From an uncultured Pelagibacteraceae bacterium (GTDB taxonomy: Bacteria; Pseudomonadota; Alphaproteobacteria; Pelagibacterales; Pelagibacteraceae): DNA of 64,000 nt. The notes beneath the pieces are model-generated. The model made no database searches. It was not told the DNA's origin and saw only the letters and a program-made list of their open reading frames with translations. Shown one piece after another: positions 61,805-64,000 of this stretch; positions within the stretch are counted from its first letter, which is position 1, and the number at the start of each line of letters is the position of its first letter. The translations under genes were made by a program, and so were the position numbers. The stretch lies in the NCBI GenBank assembly GCA_902556265.1, contig CACDVM010000004.1:32001-96000 (forward strand). Direction: 5' to 3'.

Positions 61805-62827
61805 ATGAATAAATTTAAGTTATTTTTTATTGTTATATTATTTTTTGTAATATCTAATTTAATTATAGCTTTTTTATGGTCTTTCAAAACCACTATAAAA
61901 TTTAGTAATTATACACCTTATTCAGAAGAGTTTCGAAAATCTCTTAATTTATCTAAAAGCGAGACATTAGAGTTGTATTTAGAGACTTGGCAAAGAGAAA
62001 GATTATTTGAATACGATGAATTTACGGGATTAAAAGAGAGCTTAATTTTAAATGGCAGTTATGTAAATATAAGTGAGGAAAATGGAAGATTAATAAAAAA
62101 TAATCCTAAGGATTGTGAAAAAAACATATTCTTTTACGGAGGAGAAAAAATTTTTGGTTATGACGTTGCTGACAATCAATCAATTCCGTATTTTTTTAGA
62201 GAAATGTTAAAAATTAATTTAAAAAATTATTGTGTGTTTAATTTCGGCAGAAGAACATATTCCTCTACACAAGAAAATATTCTACTGCAAAAACACATTC
62301 TTAAAAGTAAATTTAAAAAAAGTGATATAATAATATTTTTAGATGGTAAAAATGAAAGTGGTAATAATGAAGTTTTAAACACAAAATTTATAAACAATAA
62401 CTACAATGAACTTCACCAAAAATATTGGAAATTGGGAATCGCTGGAACTAAATACTTTTTTAATTTACTTCCTATTACTCAATTATCTGAAGTTTTATTA
62501 AAGAGACTATTAAATAATAAACAACAAAATTTGAAAAATGAAATATCAAATGACTCTTTAAAAGAAATACAATCAGTATATAGAAAAAATTTAAAAATAA
62601 GAAAAGGTATATGTTCAGAAAATGATTTAGTTTGTTTTAATTTTTTACTGTTTATAAGCAATGATAAAGTAAATAAAAAAAAATACGAAATATTAAAAAA
62701 TGAAAATGATATTAGAGATTTAACAAATTTTAAGGATCAGAAATATTTAGTAAACAAATATGACTCATTAAGTCCAAATTCAAATAAAATGATAGCAAAA
62801 AAAATCTTTGAAATAGTTATTAACTAG
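61805..62827 (+). CDS. Membrane-anchored SGNH-like protein with degenerate active site
   Basis: 340 residues with an N-terminal membrane segment (about 5-27). The overall layout follows the SGNH protein at 20375: FFYGGEKIFGYDVADNQSI (positions about 109-127) sits where block I GDS would be, but reads GGEK, without the Ser; FNFGRRTYSSTQEN and IIIFLDGKNESGN match blocks II and III; the end reads YDSLSPNSNKMIA without the block V His. So the fold may be kept while hydrolase chemistry is not. Function unknown. Confidence 0.55.
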   Translation: MNKFKLFFIVILFFVISNLIIAFLWSFKTTIKFSNYTPYSEEFRKSLNLSKSETLELYLETWQRERLFEYDEFTGLKESLILNGSYVNISEENGRLIKNNPKDCEKNIFFYGGEKIFGYDVADNQSIPYFFREMLKINLKNYCVFNFGRRTYSSTQENILLQKHILKSKFKKSDIIIFLDGKNESGNNEVLNTKFINNNYNELHQKYWKLGIAGTKYFFNLLPITQLSEVLLKRLLNNKQQNLKNEISNDSLKEIQSVYRKNLKIRKGICSENDLVCFNFLLFISNDKVNKKKYEILKNENDIRDLTNFKDQKYLVNKYDSLSPNSNKMIAKKIFEIVIN

Positions 62828-63524
62828 AATTTTGTTTCATATAAATTCTATCCTCAAATAATAAAACTGGGAACTTAAACTTTTTAATTAAAATAAAATT
62901 ATTTTTTTTTAATATTCTTTCAATTTTTGATTTATCATAATTTTCATATATTTTAGATAAATGAAATTCTATCAAAATAAATTTTATATTATTTTTTAAC
63001 ATATTTTTTGAACCAATTAAAACTTGCATTTCATGACCTTCGGTATCAATTTTAAGTAAGTCAATATTTTTAATTTTTTTCTTTTTACAGAAACCATCTA
63101 ATGAGGTTGATTGAACCATTTCTGTTTTGATGATTGACTCATTACTCAATCCTGTAAGTAAAAAATCTTTAATTTTTTTCCATAATGAGTTTCTATTATA
63201 GGAAGAAAATGTGCTTGTTGAAGATTTGATATTAATATTCATTTTCTTCATTTTATTAGTATTACTTATTGCAATGTTGAAAATATTAATATTTTTTCTT
63301 TTATTAAATTTTTTTTTTAAATATTGAAAAATATTGGACTGTGGTTCAAATGAATAAACAATTATTTTATTTTTAATAGTTGTTATGTTTTCTAAAAACT
63401 CCCCTTTGTGTGCCCCAATATCAATAATTTTTTTTAAATTTAATTTGATTAAGAAATTATTAATTCTTTTTTGATGATAATATTTATCAATTAAATCTAA
63501 AATATAACTTAAAAATTTTTCCAC
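62820..63524 (-). CDS. FkbM-family methyltransferase
   Basis: 234 residues. KKIIDIGAHKGEFLENI (31-47) is motif I, VYSFEPQSNIFQYL gives the acidic ribose-binding residue, and IDLLKIDTEGHEMQVLIGS (about 152-170) is the FkbM signature. Likely O-methylation of a sugar. Overlaps the convergent SGNH-like gene by 8 nt at the 3' ends and follows the membrane gene by 1 nt. Confidence 0.88.
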   Translation of the reverse strand: MEKFLSYILDLIDKYYHQKRINNFLIKLNLKKIIDIGAHKGEFLENITTIKNKIIVYSFEPQSNIFQYLKKKFNKRKNINIFNIAISNTNKMKKMNINIKSSTSTFSSYNRNSLWKKIKDFLLTGLSNESIIKTEMVQSTSLDGFCKKKKIKNIDLLKIDTEGHEMQVLIGSKNMLKNNIKFILIEFHLSKIYENYDKSKIERILKKNNFILIKKFKFPVLLFEDRIYMKQNSS

Positions 63525-63525
63525 C

Positions 63526-64000
63526 CTAATTTATTTTTAACTTTTGATTAACATAAAGAATGACCAAATATATATAGAATGCAGAGGATGTGAATATAAT
63601 TCTCTCTAAAGTAGTTTTTAACGAATAAATAATCTCCATATCTCTAAATGTGTATGCAAATATTATAAATAAAATATTTAAAATGAAAAATATTAAAAAA
63701 TTATTAATGTTTATTTGTGGATTTTTAAAAAAGTATAATCTTATTAAAATTAATAGTCCTATTAAAAAAAGGATATTTTTAAGAGAATAATATCCTCCAT
63801 AAATAACTATATTCAGAAGTCTGTAAAAAAATTCATTAAAATTAATTAATTTTATAAAAGTAAAATTATATGGTTGAGAAATAAGTTCAAAGTCATAATA
63901 AGAAAAAACAAAGTTTTTAAATAATATTAGCAATATAAAAATAAAAAATGTGATTATTTTTTCTTTAATAGAAATATTCTTATTTATCATCAAAATTGTT
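63526..64000 (-). CDS. Polytopic membrane protein, probably 5' partial
   Basis: The frame is open to the window edge. Candidate starts are ATG at 63990-63988 and TTG at 63993-63991, but no stop separates them from the edge, so this may be the C-terminal part of a larger protein. About five hydrophobic segments in 154 residues, with a loop YYDFELISQPYNF between the first two. I do not recognise it; O-antigen ligase or GT-C tails look like this. One base upstream of the FkbM gene. Confidence 0.5.
   Translation of the reverse strand, partial: TILMINKNISIKEKIITFFIFILLILFKNFVFSYYDFELISQPYNFTFIKLINFNEFFYRLLNIVIYGGYYSLKNILFLIGLLILIRLYFFKNPQININNFLIFFILNILFIIFAYTFRDMEIIYSLKTTLERIIFTSSAFYIYLVILYVNQKLKIN

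Noticed and set aside
1-64000. CRISPR arrays, tRNA, rRNA, prophage or IS elements
   Set aside because: I saw no regularly spaced repeats, cloverleaf-like sequence, rRNA consensus or transposase/integrase frames.

Overview
The window is very AT-rich, densely packed and almost wholly made of surface-glycan biosynthesis genes. No rRNA, tRNA, CRISPR array, phage gene or insertion sequence was recognised. The streamlined spacing (many 1-14 nt overlaps), low GC and gene mix most resemble the hypervariable polysaccharide island of a marine alphaproteobacterium of the Pelagibacterales (SAR11) type. That assignment is inference from style, since no phylogenetic marker is present. Another AT-rich marine proteobacterium is possible.

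Layout. (1) 1-3247: end of a C-methyltransferase-like gene, a pentapeptide-repeat/PhyH fusion and an unknown glycan protein. (2) 3275-35951: a 32 kb block marked by five near-identical 17-bp palindromes (consensus TGTTCAAnAATTGAACA). The first lies just upstream of a small MarR-like EPS-type regulator. The block holds regulator-pseB-pseC-pseF; an eight-gene minus-strand phosphonate operon (PEP mutase fused to a cytidylyltransferase, phosphonopyruvate decarboxylase, AEP-type transaminase, a second cytidylyltransferase, an APS-kinase-like kinase, a B12 radical SAM enzyme, a PhyH oxygenase and a CDP-glycerol-type transferase); a second nonulosonate-type pathway (SpsF-like, class III aminotransferase, SDR, SAF-less NeuB, formyltransferase); a PglK-like ABC exporter; a B12 radical SAM protein with inverted domain order; and an eleven-gene operon joining pseG-pseH and pseI to an AMP ligase, LuxE, LuxC, a FabZ-like dehydratase, a radical SAM/SPASM protein, FabG-like SDR, split transketolase and an ACP. 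(3) 35959-38938: a cobalamin riboswitch and a BtuB-like receptor followed by DUF1289 and a DUF6580-like membrane protein. (4) 38968-64000: a second glycan cluster without the palindrome, with nucleotide-sugar dehydrogenase, GDP-fucose enzymes, a WecA-like initiating transferase, about eleven glycosyltransferases or GT-like proteins, methyltransferases and a DUF4956/CotH/VTC module.

How it works together (inference). Block 2 looks like one co-regulated programme making pseudaminic acid, a second acylated or formylated nonulosonate and a CMP-activated phosphonate for a surface glycan exported by the ABC flippase. The LuxC/LuxE/ACP/transketolase set has no textbook role in such a pathway and is the best candidate for undescribed chemistry. 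The cobalamin uptake genes sit next to a block that encodes two B12-binding radical SAM enzymes. All functions are read from motifs and context only; no database search was run.
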